A DNA stretch of 64,000 bases from Pseudomonadota bacterium (GCA_023404095.1 JAEYDD010000042.1:124001-188000); one strand, 5' to 3'; counted from the stretch's first letter, positions 24,823-34,304 are shown. Numbers and translations: made by a program. The notes: a model not told the origin generated them from the letters alone.

Positions 24823-25134
24823 CGCGTGCTCCTTTCATCGCGCTTGCCCCGGTGGGTCCGAGGCGGGCCCTATCCAAGGACGACGTGGGGCGGCCGGTGC
24901 CGACAGTTCGTCACGAACATTCCCTGCGCCCGGAAAGTCCGGGGATCGGATGCGGTTTCAGGCGTGCGTTCCGGCAACGGTGGCTCCGTTCGCACACAAA
25001 GACTGCAATGATATCAATGGGCTCCCTGTGGCTTTCTGCATTGCAGCACAGAATGGCCGTTGACATTTTCTGCGATAATGTGAGTAATTGCCCATGAGCG
25101 AAGCAAATGCTCATAACCCTTCTGGGAGGAAGAC
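24823..25134 (+). promoter_or_regulatory. smo operon upstream region
   Basis: No gene is visible. A possible promoter is TTGACA at 25060-25065, 17 bases before AGTAAT at 25083-25088. A GATAAT at 25074-25079 is an alternative -10 without a good partner. The inverted repeat at 25094-25114 lies just downstream and the ribosome-binding site GGGAGGA at 25124-25130. This arrangement suits repression or activation by the SorC regulator. Confidence 0.5.
25094..25114. promoter_or_regulatory. Inverted repeat, candidate SorC-family operator
   Basis: ATGAGC at 25094-25099 and GCTCAT at 25109-25114 form perfect arms around a 9-base centre, directly between the presumed promoter and the ribosome-binding site of smoE. 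A TGAG half element also occurs at 25080-25084. Assignment to the SorC regulator is by position only. Confidence 0.45.
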
Positions 25135-26448
25135 ATGAAATTGAAGACGCTGCTGCTGGGCGCGTGCTCGGCCGTTGTCCTGTGCGGATTTGCGAATGCG
25201 GAAACCCTGACGATCGCCACCGTGAACAATGGCGACATGATCCGCATGCAGAAACTGACGGACGACTTCACCTCCAAAAATCCGGACATCCAGCTCGAAT
25301 GGGTTACGCTCGAGGAGAACGTGCTGCGCCAGCGCGTCACCACGGACATCGCCACCAAGGGCGGGCAGTACGACGTGTTGACGATCGGCACCTACGAAGT
25401 GCCGATCTGGGCCAAGCAGGGCTGGCTGCTGCCGCTCGACAATCTCGGCGCCGACTATGACGTCGACGACCTGCTACCGGCGATCCGTTCCGGCCTGACC
25501 GGCGAGGACGGGAAGCTCTATGCCGCGCCGTTCTATGGCGAAAGCTCGATGGTGATGTACCGCAAGGACCTGTTCGAGAAGGCCGGGCTGACCATGCCCG
25601 ACGCCCCGACCTGGGAGTTCATCGCGGACGCTGCGCGCAAGATCACCGACAAGAACAGCGAGATCTACGGCATCTGCCTGCGCGGAAAGGCGGGCTGGGG
25701 CGAAAACATGGCCTTCCTGACCGCGACGGCGAACGCCTTCGGCGCGCGCTGGTTCGACGAAAACTGGAAGCCGCAGTTCGACCAGCCCGAGTGGAAGAAT
25801 GCCCTCGACTTCTACGTCAAGCTGATGAACGATGCCGGCCCTCCGGGCGCATCCTCGAACGGCTTCAACGAGAATCTGGCGCTGTTCCAGACCGGCAAGT
25901 GCGGCATGTGGATCGATGCGACCGTCGCGGCTTCCTTCGTAACCAATCCGAAGGAATCGACGGTCGCCGACAAGGTCGGTTTCGCACTCGCTCCGGATAC
26001 GGGCCTTGGCAAGCGCGGCAACTGGCTCTGGGCCTGGAACCTCGCGATCCCTGCCGGCACGCAGAAGCAGGCGGCGGCCGAGAAGTTCGTTGCCTGGGCG
26101 ACGGGCAAGGAATACCTGAACCTCGTCGCGGAGAAGGAAGGCTGGGCCAACGTACCTCCCGGCACCCGCACCTCGCTCTACGAGAACCCCGAGTACCAGA
26201 AGGCGGCGCCGTTCGCAAAGATGACGCTGGACAGCATCAATGCGGCTGACCCGAAGAACCCGTCGGTCAAGCCGGTTCCCTATGTCGGCGTCCAGTTCGT
26301 TGCGATCCCCGAGTTCCAGGGCCTTGGAACGGCGGTCGGCCAGCAGTTCGCGGCCGCACTTGCCGGGCAGGTCAGCGTCGACCAGGCGCTGCAGAGCGCG
26401 CAGCAGCTCGCCGAGCGCGAAATGACGAAGGCCGGCTACATCAAGTAG
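25135..26448 (+). CDS. smoE: Hexitol (sorbitol/mannitol) ABC transporter substrate-binding protein
   Basis: A 437-residue periplasmic binding protein of the CUT1 sugar family. The signal peptide (MKLKTLLLGACSAVVLCGFA) is cleaved near NAETLTIA. Features are DDFTSKNPDIQLEWVTLEEN, the QYDVLTIGTYEVPIWAKQGW segment, APFYGESSMVMYRKDLFEKAG and the closing ALQSAQQLAEREM helix. The downstream permeases, ATPase, smoS and mtlK match the polyol operons of Rhodobacter and Sinorhizobium, so sorbitol, mannitol and possibly other hexitols are the expected ligands. It is separated from the permeases by 242 bases including a strong stem-loop, so it is probably made in excess. Confidence 0.93.
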   Translation: MKLKTLLLGACSAVVLCGFANAETLTIATVNNGDMIRMQKLTDDFTSKNPDIQLEWVTLEENVLRQRVTTDIATKGGQYDVLTIGTYEVPIWAKQGWLLPLDNLGADYDVDDLLPAIRSGLTGEDGKLYAAPFYGESSMVMYRKDLFEKAGLTMPDAPTWEFIADAARKITDKNSEIYGICLRGKAGWGENMAFLTATANAFGARWFDENWKPQFDQPEWKNALDFYVKLMNDAGPPGASSNGFNENLALFQTGKCGMWIDATVAASFVTNPKESTVADKVGFALAPDTGLGKRGNWLWAWNLAIPAGTQKQAAAEKFVAWATGKEYLNLVAEKEGWANVPPGTRTSLYENPEYQKAAPFAKMTLDSINAADPKNPSVKPVPYVGVQFVAIPEFQGLGTAVGQQFAAALAGQVSVDQALQSAQQLAEREMTKAGYIK

Positions 26449-26458
26449 GCTCCCAAGG

Positions 26459-26491
26459 CCCGGTGCAGTCGCCAATACTGGCTGCACCGGG
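26459..26491 (+). terminator. Stem-loop between smoE and smoF
   Basis: CCCGGTGCAG at 26459-26468 pairs perfectly with CTGCACCGGG at 26482-26491 across 13 bases, 10 bases after the smoE stop. No T-run follows. Its position after a binding-protein gene suggests partial termination or 3'-end protection that raises smoE over smoFGK. The remaining 200 bases before smoF hold no gene. Confidence 0.6.
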
Positions 26492-26690
26492 GTTGAGGTT
26501 CCGTCCTTTCTTCTCCGGAGGAGGGAGCCTCCTTGCTGGCGCCGTCGGGCCGTTTTCCGGGCCCAAGCGGGATGCGTCCCGAAACGCGGCGCCGGCCTTT
26601 TCGAAGACAACTCACGCGCCTTTCTTCCGACAGCCGGATTTCCACCGGGCAGTTTCGGAAGGCGGGCGGGCAACCTGACCGGGAACTGCC

Positions 26691-27563
26691 ATGGCCACCC
26701 TTCATACCCGATCCGCCGCCCGCGCGATGATGGCACCCTCGGTGCTGCTTCTGCTCGCCTGGATGATCGTTCCGCTGGCGATGACGATCTATTTCTCCTT
26801 CCTGCGCTACAATCTCCTGATGCCGGGTATGGAGGAATGGGCAGGCTTTTCGAACTACCGGTACTTCCTGACGGATCCGGCCTTCTTCCAGGCGCTGTTC
26901 AATACCCTTGCGATCGTGCTCGGGGTCCTGCTGATCACGGTGATTGGCGGTATCGCGCTGGCGATCCTACTGGACCAGCCGATGTTCGGGCAGGGGATCG
27001 TGCGCATCCTGGTGATTGCGCCGTTCCTGATCATGCCCACGGTTGCGGCGCTTGTCTGGAAGAACATGTTCATGAACCCGGTGAACGGCCTGTTCGACCA
27101 TCTCGCGAAGGCGGTCGGCCTGCAGCCCTTCGACTTCCTCAACAACGCGCCGCTGATGTCGATCATCGTGATCGTGGCCTGGCAGTGGCTGCCGTTCGCG
27201 ACGCTGATCCTTCTGACCGCGCTGCAGTCGCTCGACGAGGAGCAGAAGGAGGCGGCACAAATGGACGGGGCCGGCGCATGGTCGCGCTTCATCTACCTGA
27301 CGCTACCGCATCTGTCGCGAGCGATCACCGTCGTCATCCTGATCCAGACGATCTTCCTGCTCTCCGTCTTCGCCGAAATCCTCGTCACCACCAACGGCGG
27401 GCCCGGCACGCAAAGTACCAACCTGACCTTCCTCGTCTATGCGCAGGCCTTGCTGCAATTCGACGTGGGCGGCGCATCCGCCGGCGGGATCATCGCCGTC
27501 ATCCTCGCCAATATCGTCGCATTCTTCCTGATGCGGATGATCGGCAAGACCCTGGAGGCGTGA
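26691..27563 (+). CDS. smoF: Hexitol ABC transporter permease 1
   Basis: A 290-residue CUT1 permease with six membrane helices. The first is MMAPSVLLLLAWMIVPLAMTIYFSFL, followed by FSNYRYFLTDPAFFQALFNT and GIALAILLDQP. The cytoplasmic coupling loop, EAAQMDGAGAWSRFIYLTLP near residue 190, matches the EAA-x3-G consensus. It is expected to pair with SmoG in the membrane. The start ATG at 26691 has only a weak ribosome-binding site, so translation may depend on read-through past the smoE stem-loop. Four bases separate it from smoG. Confidence 0.93.
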   Translation: MATLHTRSAARAMMAPSVLLLLAWMIVPLAMTIYFSFLRYNLLMPGMEEWAGFSNYRYFLTDPAFFQALFNTLAIVLGVLLITVIGGIALAILLDQPMFGQGIVRILVIAPFLIMPTVAALVWKNMFMNPVNGLFDHLAKAVGLQPFDFLNNAPLMSIIVIVAWQWLPFATLILLTALQSLDEEQKEAAQMDGAGAWSRFIYLTLPHLSRAITVVILIQTIFLLSVFAEILVTTNGGPGTQSTNLTFLVYAQALLQFDVGGASAGGIIAVILANIVAFFLMRMIGKTLEA

Positions 27564-27567
27564 GACC

Positions 27568-28398
27568 ATGGCCCGCAACGTTTCGACACAGAGAAAGATC
27601 GTCGTCACCGTCGCCGCCTGGGCGATCGGCATCCTGATCTTCTTCCCGATCCTCTGGACGTTTCTGACGAGCTTCAAGACGGAGGCGCAGGCGATCGCAT
27701 CGCCGCCCGCATTTTTCTTCTTCGACTGGACGATGGAGAACTATCATGAAGTGCAGGCGCGTTCCGACTACTTCAAGCACTTCATGAATTCAGTGGTGAT
27801 CTCGATCGGCTCGACGCTGCTGGGGCTGATCATCGCGATCCCCTCGGCCTGGGCCATGGCGTTTTCGCCGACGCCGAAGACCAAGGACGTGCTGATGTGG
27901 ATGCTCTCCACCAAGATGATGCCGCCTGTGGGGGTTCTGGTGCCGATGTACCTGATCTTCCGCAACACCGGCCTGCTCGACACGCGTCTCGGCCTCGTCA
28001 TCGTGCTGACGCTGATCAACCTCCCGATCATCATCTGGATGCTCTACACCTACTTCAAGGAGATCCCGGGCGAGATCCTCGAGGCGGCCCGGATGGACGG
28101 TGCATCGCTCGCCAAGGAGATCATCTACGTGCTGACGCCGATGGCCATCCCGGGAATCGCCTCGACGCTGCTGCTCAACATCATCCTCGCCTGGAACGAG
28201 GCTTTCTGGACGCTGAACCTCACGGCTTCGAAGGCTGCGCCGCTGACTGCGTTCATCGCCTCCTATTCCAGCCCCGAGGGCCTGTTCTACGCCAAGCTGT
28301 CGGCCGCATCGACCATGGCGATCGCTCCGATCCTCATCCTCGGCTGGTTCTCGCAGAAGCAGCTCGTCCGCGGCCTCACCTTCGGCGCAGTGAAATAA
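27568..28398 (+). CDS. smoG: Hexitol ABC transporter permease 2
   Basis: A 276-residue partner permease (MalG-like) with an N-terminal helix VVTVAAWAIGILIFFPILWTFLTSFK, the VVISIGSTLLGLIIAIPSAWAMAF segment, an EAARMDGASLAKEIIYVLTP coupling loop and a C-terminal FSQKQLVRGLTFGAVK, typical of the CUT1 MalG family. GGAGG lies at the end of smoF just before its ATG. Eleven bases separate it from smoK. Confidence 0.93.
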   Translation: MARNVSTQRKIVVTVAAWAIGILIFFPILWTFLTSFKTEAQAIASPPAFFFFDWTMENYHEVQARSDYFKHFMNSVVISIGSTLLGLIIAIPSAWAMAFSPTPKTKDVLMWMLSTKMMPPVGVLVPMYLIFRNTGLLDTRLGLVIVLTLINLPIIIWMLYTYFKEIPGEILEAARMDGASLAKEIIYVLTPMAIPGIASTLLLNIILAWNEAFWTLNLTASKAAPLTAFIASYSSPEGLFYAKLSAASTMAIAPILILGWFSQKQLVRGLTFGAVK

Positions 28399-28409
28399 GG
28401 ACAACAGAA

Positions 28410-29411
28410 ATGGGAAGCATCACCCTCAATAATGTCTCGAAGGTTTTCGGCGCCCACACCGTCATTCCTTCCATCGACCTCAACATCGAGGAGGGCGAGT
28501 TCGTGGTCTTCGTCGGGCCGTCGGGCTGCGGCAAGTCCACGCTCCTGCGCCTGATCGCGGGACTGGAGGACGTCTCCGGCGGCAAGATCGTGATCGATGG
28601 CAAGGACGCCACCGAGCTGCCGCCGGCCAAGCGCCGCCTGTCGATGGTGTTCCAGTCCTACGCGCTCTATCCGCATATGAGCGTGCGCTCCAACATCGCC
28701 TTCCCGCTGAAGATGGCCGGCGAGGACACCGGCGTAATCGACAAGAAGGTGGCGGACGCCGCCCGCGTGCTGAACCTTACCGACTACCTCGACCGCAAGC
28801 CCCGCCAGCTTTCGGGCGGGCAGCGCCAGCGCGTCGCCATCGGTCGGGCGATCGTGCGCCAGCCGGTAGCGTTCCTGTTCGACGAGCCTTTGTCCAACCT
28901 CGACGCAGCACTGCGCGTCAACATGCGCCTCGAGATCAGCCAGCTTCACCAGCAGCTGAAGACGACCATGGTCTACGTCACCCACGACCAGGTCGAGGCG
29001 ATGACCATGGCCGACAAGATCGTCGTCCTCAACAGGGGCAATGTCGAGCAGGTGGGCTCGCCGCTCGATCTCTACCACCATCCCGACAACCTGTTCGTCG
29101 CCGGCTTCATCGGTTCACCGAAGATGAATTTCATCACCGGCGACATCGCGAAGGGCTATGGCGCGCACACGATCGGGGTGAGGCCGGAGCATCTCAACCT
29201 CTCCACTTCTGCCGGCGCCTGGCGCGGCACGGTGGGCGTTGCCGAGCATCTCGGCTCCGACACGTTCCTGCATATCGCGGTCGACAAGGTCGGAAACATG
29301 ACGGCCCGCGTCGGCGGCGACTTCCCCGTGCGCCACGGCGACCAGGTCTATCTCAGCCCGCAGGAGGGCCGGGTGCATCGCTTCGACGAGACGGGGCTTG
29401 CAATCCGATGA
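28410..29411 (+). CDS. smoK: Hexitol ABC transporter ATP-binding protein
   Basis: A 333-residue CUT1 ATPase (UgpC/MalK-like) energising SmoFG. Motifs are Walker A GPSGCGKSTLLRL, Q-loop VFQSYALYPHMSV, signature LSGGQRQRVAIGRAI, Walker B FLFDEPLSNLDAALR and switch region VYVTHDQVEAM. The C-terminal TOBE/OB part (residues about 240-333) starts after GSPKMNFI and includes IGVRPEHLNL. ATG at 28410 is the only start matching the family N-terminus (ITLNNVSKVFG). Its stop overlaps smoS as ATGA. Confidence 0.94.
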   Translation: MGSITLNNVSKVFGAHTVIPSIDLNIEEGEFVVFVGPSGCGKSTLLRLIAGLEDVSGGKIVIDGKDATELPPAKRRLSMVFQSYALYPHMSVRSNIAFPLKMAGEDTGVIDKKVADAARVLNLTDYLDRKPRQLSGGQRQRVAIGRAIVRQPVAFLFDEPLSNLDAALRVNMRLEISQLHQQLKTTMVYVTHDQVEAMTMADKIVVLNRGNVEQVGSPLDLYHHPDNLFVAGFIGSPKMNFITGDIAKGYGAHTIGVRPEHLNLSTSAGAWRGTVGVAEHLGSDTFLHIAVDKVGNMTARVGGDFPVRHGDQVYLSPQEGRVHRFDETGLAIR

Positions 29412-30181
29412 AGAGACTCGATGGAAAGAGTGCGCTCATCACCGGTTCGGCGCGTGGAATCGGCCGCGCCTTCGCGGAGGCCTACGTGCGGGAAGGCGCG
29501 CGCGTGGCGATCGCCGACATCGATATCGAGCGCGCCCGCCGGACGGCAGGCGAAATCGGCCCGGCGGCCTATGCGGTGCAGATGGACGTCACCAGCCAGC
29601 AGTCGATCGACGATGCGGTGGGCGCCTGCGTGGCTGCGGCCGGCGGGCTCGATATCGTCATCAACAATGCGGCGCTGTTCGATCTTGCGCCGATCGTCGA
29701 GATCACCCGCGAGAGCTACGACCGGCTGTTTTCCATCAATGTGAGCGGCACGCTCTTCACGATGCAGGCGGTGGCGAAGCAGATGATCGCGCAGGGCCGC
29801 GGCGGCAAGATCATCAACATGGCGAGCCAGGCAGGGCGCCGCGGCGAGGCGCTGGTCGCCGTCTACTGCGCGACCAAGGCGGCTGTCATCAGCCTGACCC
29901 AGTCGGCAGGGCTCAATCTCATCAAGCATGGCATCAACGTCAACGCCATCGCGCCCGGCGTCGTCGACGGGGAGCACTGGGACGGCGTCGACGCGCTGTT
30001 CGCCAAATACGAAAACCGGCCGCTCGGCGAGAAGAAGCGACTGGTCGGCCAGGAAGTGCCGTTCGGCCGGATGGGCACGGCGGCGGACCTGACCGGCATG
30101 GCGATCTTCCTCGCCTCGCGAGAGAGCGATTACGTCGTCGCCCAGACCTACAACGTCGACGGCGGCAATTGGATGAGCTGA
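29408..30181 (+). CDS. smoS: Sorbitol (hexitol) dehydrogenase, short-chain type
   Basis: A 257-residue NAD-dependent SDR that should oxidise D-glucitol to D-fructose (and galactitol or related polyols). Motifs are cofactor TGSARGIGRAFAEAY near residue 13, the NNAALF strand, active-site Ser in NMASQAGRRGEAL near residue 140, Tyr-x-x-x-Lys in VYCATKAAVI near 153-157, and IAPGVVDGEHWDGVDALFAKYE, a stretch typical of rhizobial/Rhodobacter SmoS. Translation is coupled to smoK by the ATGA overlap. Confidence 0.93.
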   Translation: MKRLDGKSALITGSARGIGRAFAEAYVREGARVAIADIDIERARRTAGEIGPAAYAVQMDVTSQQSIDDAVGACVAAAGGLDIVINNAALFDLAPIVEITRESYDRLFSINVSGTLFTMQAVAKQMIAQGRGGKIINMASQAGRRGEALVAVYCATKAAVISLTQSAGLNLIKHGINVNAIAPGVVDGEHWDGVDALFAKYENRPLGEKKRLVGQEVPFGRMGTAADLTGMAIFLASRESDYVVAQTYNVDGGNWMS

Positions 30182-30324
30182 CGAAGGATCGCCCGCGGCT
30201 TTCGCTGGCTTCCGAATCGACGAAACGAAGGCTGGCGGCGACTGAACGACGCCGGCACGGAAAGGCTTTGCATTCTGCAATAACCGGAAGCGGCAGACCC
30301 GCGCACGACCGGAAGGAAAAGACC

Positions 30325-31809
30325 ATGACCACCAAACTGTCGCTGGCAAACCTCGAAACGGTGAGCAAGACCGCCGGCGTGCCCGCCTACGCCAGGTCGG
30401 CACTGAAGGCCGGCATCGTCCATTTCGGCGTCGGCAACTTCCACCGGGCGCACCAGGCGGTCTATCTCGATGCGCTCTTCAATGCCGGGCGGGATTTCGA
30501 CTGGGCGATCGTCGGCGCGGGCGTGCTGCCGTCGGACGAGGCGATGCGGGCGAAGCTTGCAGACCAGGACTATCTGACGACGGTGGTCGAGCAGGACAAC
30601 AACCGCACCGGCGCGCATGTCACCGGCGCGATGATCGACTATCTCAAGCCCGGCGACGTGGCGGCGACGGTGGCACGGCTCGCCGATCCGTCCATCCGCA
30701 TCGTGTCGCTGACGATTACCGAGGGCGGCTACTTCATCGATCCGGCGTCGGGCGTGTTCAATCCGGCGCACCCGGCGATCGCGGCGGACGGAAAGAACCC
30801 GGACGATCCGAAGACGGTGTTCGGCCTCATCCTTGCCGGGCTGAAGGCGCGCAAGGACAAGGCCATCGCGCCGTTTACGATCATGTCCTGCGACAACATC
30901 CCCGGCAATGGCGAGGTGACGCATGCCGCCGTTTCCGGTCTCGCGCGGCTCTCCGATCCGGATTTCGCAGACTGGATCGACGCGAGCGTTGCCTTCCCGA
31001 ACGGGATGGTGGACCGGATCACGCCGGCAACCGGGCAGCGCGAGATCGGGATCGTCGCAGACGAATACGGCATCGAGGACCAGTGGCCGGTCTTCTGCGA
31101 GGAATTCAAGCAGTGGGTGCTGGAGGACAAGTTCCCGCAGGGACGCCCGGCGCTGGAGACGGTCGGCGTGCAGTTCGTGCCCGATGTGGCGCCCTACGAA
31201 CACATGAAGATCCGCATCCTCAACGGCGGGCACGCGGCCATCGCCTATCCGGCAGCCCTCCTCGACATCCATTTCGTCCATGAGGCGATGGAGGATGTCG
31301 ATATCCGCGCCTTCCTCGCCAAGCTGGAGCGTGACGAGATCATTCCGGTGATCCCGCCGGTGCCCGATACCGACCTTGCCGACTATTTCGCGCTGATCGA
31401 GAAACGCTTCTCCAATCCCAAGATCGGCGACACCATTCCGCGCCTTGCCCAGGATGGCTCGAACCGACAGCCGAAGTTCATCCTGCCATCGACCGCCGAC
31501 CGGCTGCGACGTGGCGAGGACGTCGTCGGTCTGTCGCTCGTCTCAGCGCTGTGGTGCCGCTATTGCGCAGGTACGTCGGACAGCGGCAAGGCGATCGTTT
31601 TCAACGACGCCAGCGCCGAGCGCCTGCAGGCCGCCGCGCTGAAGGCCAAGGACGATCCGGCCGCCTTCCTTGCGCTTTCCGACATCTTCGGCGAGGTTGC
31701 AGCCTCCGAGTTGTTCCGTCGGCGATTCGCCCATGCCCTCCAGAGCCTTTGGGACAGGGGCACGCGCGCCACGCTGCGGCTCTATCTCGACGACAAGCTG
31801 GCGGTGTGA
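30325..31809 (+). CDS. mtlK: Mannitol 2-dehydrogenase (polyol-specific long-chain dehydrogenase)
   Basis: A 494-residue NAD-dependent enzyme oxidising D-mannitol to D-fructose, possibly also D-arabinitol. It has an N-terminal dinucleotide fold (IVHFGVGNFHRAHQAVYLD), the catalytic lysine motif K-x4-N-x2-H in MKIRILNGGHAAIAYPA near residue 294, and a helical C-terminal domain. ATG at 30325 follows GGAAGGAAAAG. It ends the core smo operon; the sugar phosphatase and kinase genes follow closely, so they may be co-transcribed. Fructose made by SmoS and MtlK would then need a kinase, which the FGGY neighbour is not obviously suited for. Confidence 0.94.
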   Translation: MTTKLSLANLETVSKTAGVPAYARSALKAGIVHFGVGNFHRAHQAVYLDALFNAGRDFDWAIVGAGVLPSDEAMRAKLADQDYLTTVVEQDNNRTGAHVTGAMIDYLKPGDVAATVARLADPSIRIVSLTITEGGYFIDPASGVFNPAHPAIAADGKNPDDPKTVFGLILAGLKARKDKAIAPFTIMSCDNIPGNGEVTHAAVSGLARLSDPDFADWIDASVAFPNGMVDRITPATGQREIGIVADEYGIEDQWPVFCEEFKQWVLEDKFPQGRPALETVGVQFVPDVAPYEHMKIRILNGGHAAIAYPAALLDIHFVHEAMEDVDIRAFLAKLERDEIIPVIPPVPDTDLADYFALIEKRFSNPKIGDTIPRLAQDGSNRQPKFILPSTADRLRRGEDVVGLSLVSALWCRYCAGTSDSGKAIVFNDASAERLQAAALKAKDDPAAFLALSDIFGEVAASELFRRRFAHALQSLWDRGTRATLRLYLDDKLAV

Positions 31810-31887
31810 CCCGCCTGTGGAATGAACGAGGTCAAGGCGGTCGGTTCGCGTCGGAAGCGACCGTCCGGGCCGGAATACGGATTGGCA

Positions 31888-32577
31888 ATGATGGCTGCAG
31901 GCCCGACCGAGCTGGTGATTTTCGATTGCGACGGCGTGCTCGTCGACAGCGAGCCCATCTCTCTCGCCGTCCTCGTCGATGCGCTCGACGTTGCGGGCGT
32001 CAGCATGGACGCCACGGAAGCGACCGAACGGTTTCTCGGCAAGAGCCTCAAGTCCATGTCGGAAATCCTGCACGACGACTACGGGCTTGCGGTGGATGAC
32101 CTCTTCCTGGAAGGAATGCGCAAGACGCTCTATGCCCGCTTTTCCCAGGAACTTCAGCCGATCGACGGCATCCGCCAGGTGGTCGATGCGCTGCCGGTGT
32201 CGTTCTGCGTGGCCTCGTCCAGCCAACCCGAGCGCATTCGCCTTTCGCTATCTGTGACCGGGCTGATCGACCGCTTCGAGCCGAACATCTTCAGCGCCAC
32301 GATGGTCCGCAACGGCAAGCCTGCGCCCGACCTTTTCCTGCATGCAAGCCGCGCGATGGGCATTTCGCCGGGGTCCTGCGTCGTCGTGGAGGACAGTCCG
32401 GCAGGGGTGATGGCGGCCAAGGCGGCGGGGATGCGTGTGCTTGCCTTTGCCGGCGGCTCGCATGCGCGAAACGCGCGCCATCGCGCAGCCCTTTCAAGCC
32501 TGGAACCGGACGTCCTGTTTGACGACATGCGGGATTTGCTCCAGTTTGTGGGCGAGGAGAATCCCACGGGAACATGA
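31888..32577 (+). CDS. HAD-superfamily phosphatase/phosphomutase-like hydrolase
   Basis: A 229-residue HAD subfamily IA protein. Motif I is IFDCDGVLVDSEP, with nucleophile and acid/base Asp present. Motif II is in FCVASSSQPERI, the motif III Lys is in NGKPAPDLFLHA, and motif IV is in CVVVEDSPAGVMAAKAAG. A small helical cap lies between motifs I and II. The family acts on sugar phosphates such as phosphoglycolate or hexitol phosphates. ATG at 31888 is chosen (31891 is equally possible); the longer frame from 31822 adds a basic tail not seen in the family. It lies between mtlK and the kinase gene, 4 bases from the latter, suggesting a role in polyol/pentose metabolism. Confidence 0.87.
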   Translation: MMAAGPTELVIFDCDGVLVDSEPISLAVLVDALDVAGVSMDATEATERFLGKSLKSMSEILHDDYGLAVDDLFLEGMRKTLYARFSQELQPIDGIRQVVDALPVSFCVASSSQPERIRLSLSVTGLIDRFEPNIFSATMVRNGKPAPDLFLHASRAMGISPGSCVVVEDSPAGVMAAKAAGMRVLAFAGGSHARNARHRAALSSLEPDVLFDDMRDLLQFVGEENPTGT

Positions 32578-32581
32578 CTTC

Positions 32582-34165
32582 ATGCGCGATCTGATCGTTG
32601 CGGTCGACATCGGGACCGGAAGCGCCCGTGCGGGCGTTTTCGATCGGGCCGGCGCCATGCTTGCGCGCGCCGAGCACGCGATTGCGATGAGCCGGCCGCG
32701 CGAGAATTTTGCGGAGCATGATTCCGAAGACATCTGGAAGGCTGCGTGCTCGGCCGTGCGCGCGGCCTGCGAAACGGCTGGCGTCGGCGCAGGCCGGGTC
32801 GCAGCGCTCGGTTTTGACGCGACCTGCTCGCTCGTGGTCCGCGACATGGGGGCGGCCCAGCTTTCGGTCTCGGGCGAGGAGGATCCGCGCTGGGACACGA
32901 TCGTCTGGCTCGATCACCGCGCACTCGAAGAGGCAGATTTCTGTACTGCCACGCAGCATCCCGTGCTCGACCACTCCGGCAAGGTAATGTCGCCGGAAAT
33001 GCAGATGCCGAAGTTGATGTGGCTGAAGCGGCATCGGCCGGAGCAATGGGCGAAGGCGGGGTACTTCTTCGACCTTGCGGACTTCATGACATGGAAGGCG
33101 ACCGGATCGCAGGCGCGCTCGCGCTGCACGATCACCGCGAAATGGAACTATCTCGCCCATGACGGCCGCGGATGGCAGGAGGACTTTCTCGCGGCGATCG
33201 GGCTCGAGGACCTGCAGGACCGCAGCGCGCTGCCGGGCGATACGCTGCCCGTCGGAAGCGCGGTCGGACGCCTGAGCAGGCGGGCGGCGGAAGAACTCGG
33301 GCTGGATACGGGCTGCATCGTAGGCGCCGGAATGATCGATGCGTATGCTGGCGCGCTCGGTCTTCTCGGCCACCTGGCCGGAGAGCCGCGCCGGCTGGAA
33401 CGCCGGCTCGGCCTGATCGGCGGCACGTCGAGCTGCGTCGTCGCCTTTTCCAAGGAAAAGAAATTCGGCTTCGGCATGTGGGGACCCTACTACGAGGCCG
33501 TGCTGCCGGGGCACTGGCTGGTGGAGGGGGGGCAGTCGGCAACGGGCGCGCTTCTGGACCATATTGTGCGACTGCACAGCGCTGGCGGGGAGCCTACGCC
33601 GGCCACCCACCAGCGCATCGCCAATCGCGTGCGCGAGCTGCGGGCGCTGGAGGGCGACGAATTCGCTGCACGGCTGCATGTGTTGCCGGATTTTCACGGC
33701 AATCGCTCGCCCCTTGCCGATCCGCATGGGCTCGGGGTCATCAGCGGGCTGTCGCTGGATGCAACGTTCGACAGTCTCTGCCGGCTCTATTGGAAGACCT
33801 GCGTGGCGATCGTGCTCGGCATCCGCCACGTCATCGACAAGCTCGGGGAGTGCGGCTACGCCGTGGACGCGCTGCATGTGACCGGCGGCCATCTGCACAA
33901 TCCGCTGTTGATGGAGCTGTACCGGGACGTGACCGGGCGACGGCTGGTGGTGCCGAAGACCAGCGACGCGGTGCTGCTCGGCACGGCGACGGCTGCTGCG
34001 GTTGCCGGGAGGCTTCATTCCGATCTCGCCTCTGCGGGGGCAGCGATGTATCCCGGCGGCACCGAGCACTCGCCCGATCCGGCGCACGCTGCAGCCTACG
34101 AGCGCGACTACCGGCGATTTCTGGCACTTTACCGCCATCGCGACGAGCTTGAAAAAATCGTCTGA
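32582..34165 (+). CDS. FGGY-family carbohydrate (pentulose) kinase
   Basis: A 527-residue ATP-dependent sugar kinase with the N-terminal phosphate motif VAVDIGTGSARAGVFDRAG and the second actin-fold part starting GRLSRRAAEELGLDTGC, followed by IGGTSSCVVAFSKE. An adenosine-site segment is in ALHVTGGHLHNPLLMEL. The sequence resembles ribulokinase/xylulokinase-type pentulose kinases of rhizobia (annotated xylB at the matching locus in Sinorhizobium meliloti, from memory). Substrate is uncertain: D-ribulose, D-xylulose or another keto-sugar produced by polyol oxidation. It ends 140 bases before a strong terminator that closes the operon. Confidence 0.9.
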   Translation: MRDLIVAVDIGTGSARAGVFDRAGAMLARAEHAIAMSRPRENFAEHDSEDIWKAACSAVRAACETAGVGAGRVAALGFDATCSLVVRDMGAAQLSVSGEEDPRWDTIVWLDHRALEEADFCTATQHPVLDHSGKVMSPEMQMPKLMWLKRHRPEQWAKAGYFFDLADFMTWKATGSQARSRCTITAKWNYLAHDGRGWQEDFLAAIGLEDLQDRSALPGDTLPVGSAVGRLSRRAAEELGLDTGCIVGAGMIDAYAGALGLLGHLAGEPRRLERRLGLIGGTSSCVVAFSKEKKFGFGMWGPYYEAVLPGHWLVEGGQSATGALLDHIVRLHSAGGEPTPATHQRIANRVRELRALEGDEFAARLHVLPDFHGNRSPLADPHGLGVISGLSLDATFDSLCRLYWKTCVAIVLGIRHVIDKLGECGYAVDALHVTGGHLHNPLLMELYRDVTGRRLVVPKTSDAVLLGTATAAAVAGRLHSDLASAGAAMYPGGTEHSPDPAHAAAYERDYRRFLALYRHRDELEKIV

Positions 34166-34304
34166 AAAAAATCGAAACCGCCGGAACCTTTTTGGGTGCG
34201 CCGAGTTTTCCCATCGTCACCGGCATGCGCATTCCCCCAGTGCGAGGCCCTCGAGCCGGTGCAAATGCCGCGCGCCGTGTCCCCTCCGGCCCGCGGAATT
34301 TTAG

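Noticed and set aside
25060..25079. TTGACA and GATAAT as a -35/-10 pair before smoE
   Set aside because: Only 8 bases apart, far too close to act together; a weaker -10 at the right distance was used instead.
32291..34138. 615-codon minus-strand frame opposite the FGGY kinase
   Set aside because: Shadow; kinase motifs are intact on the plus strand.
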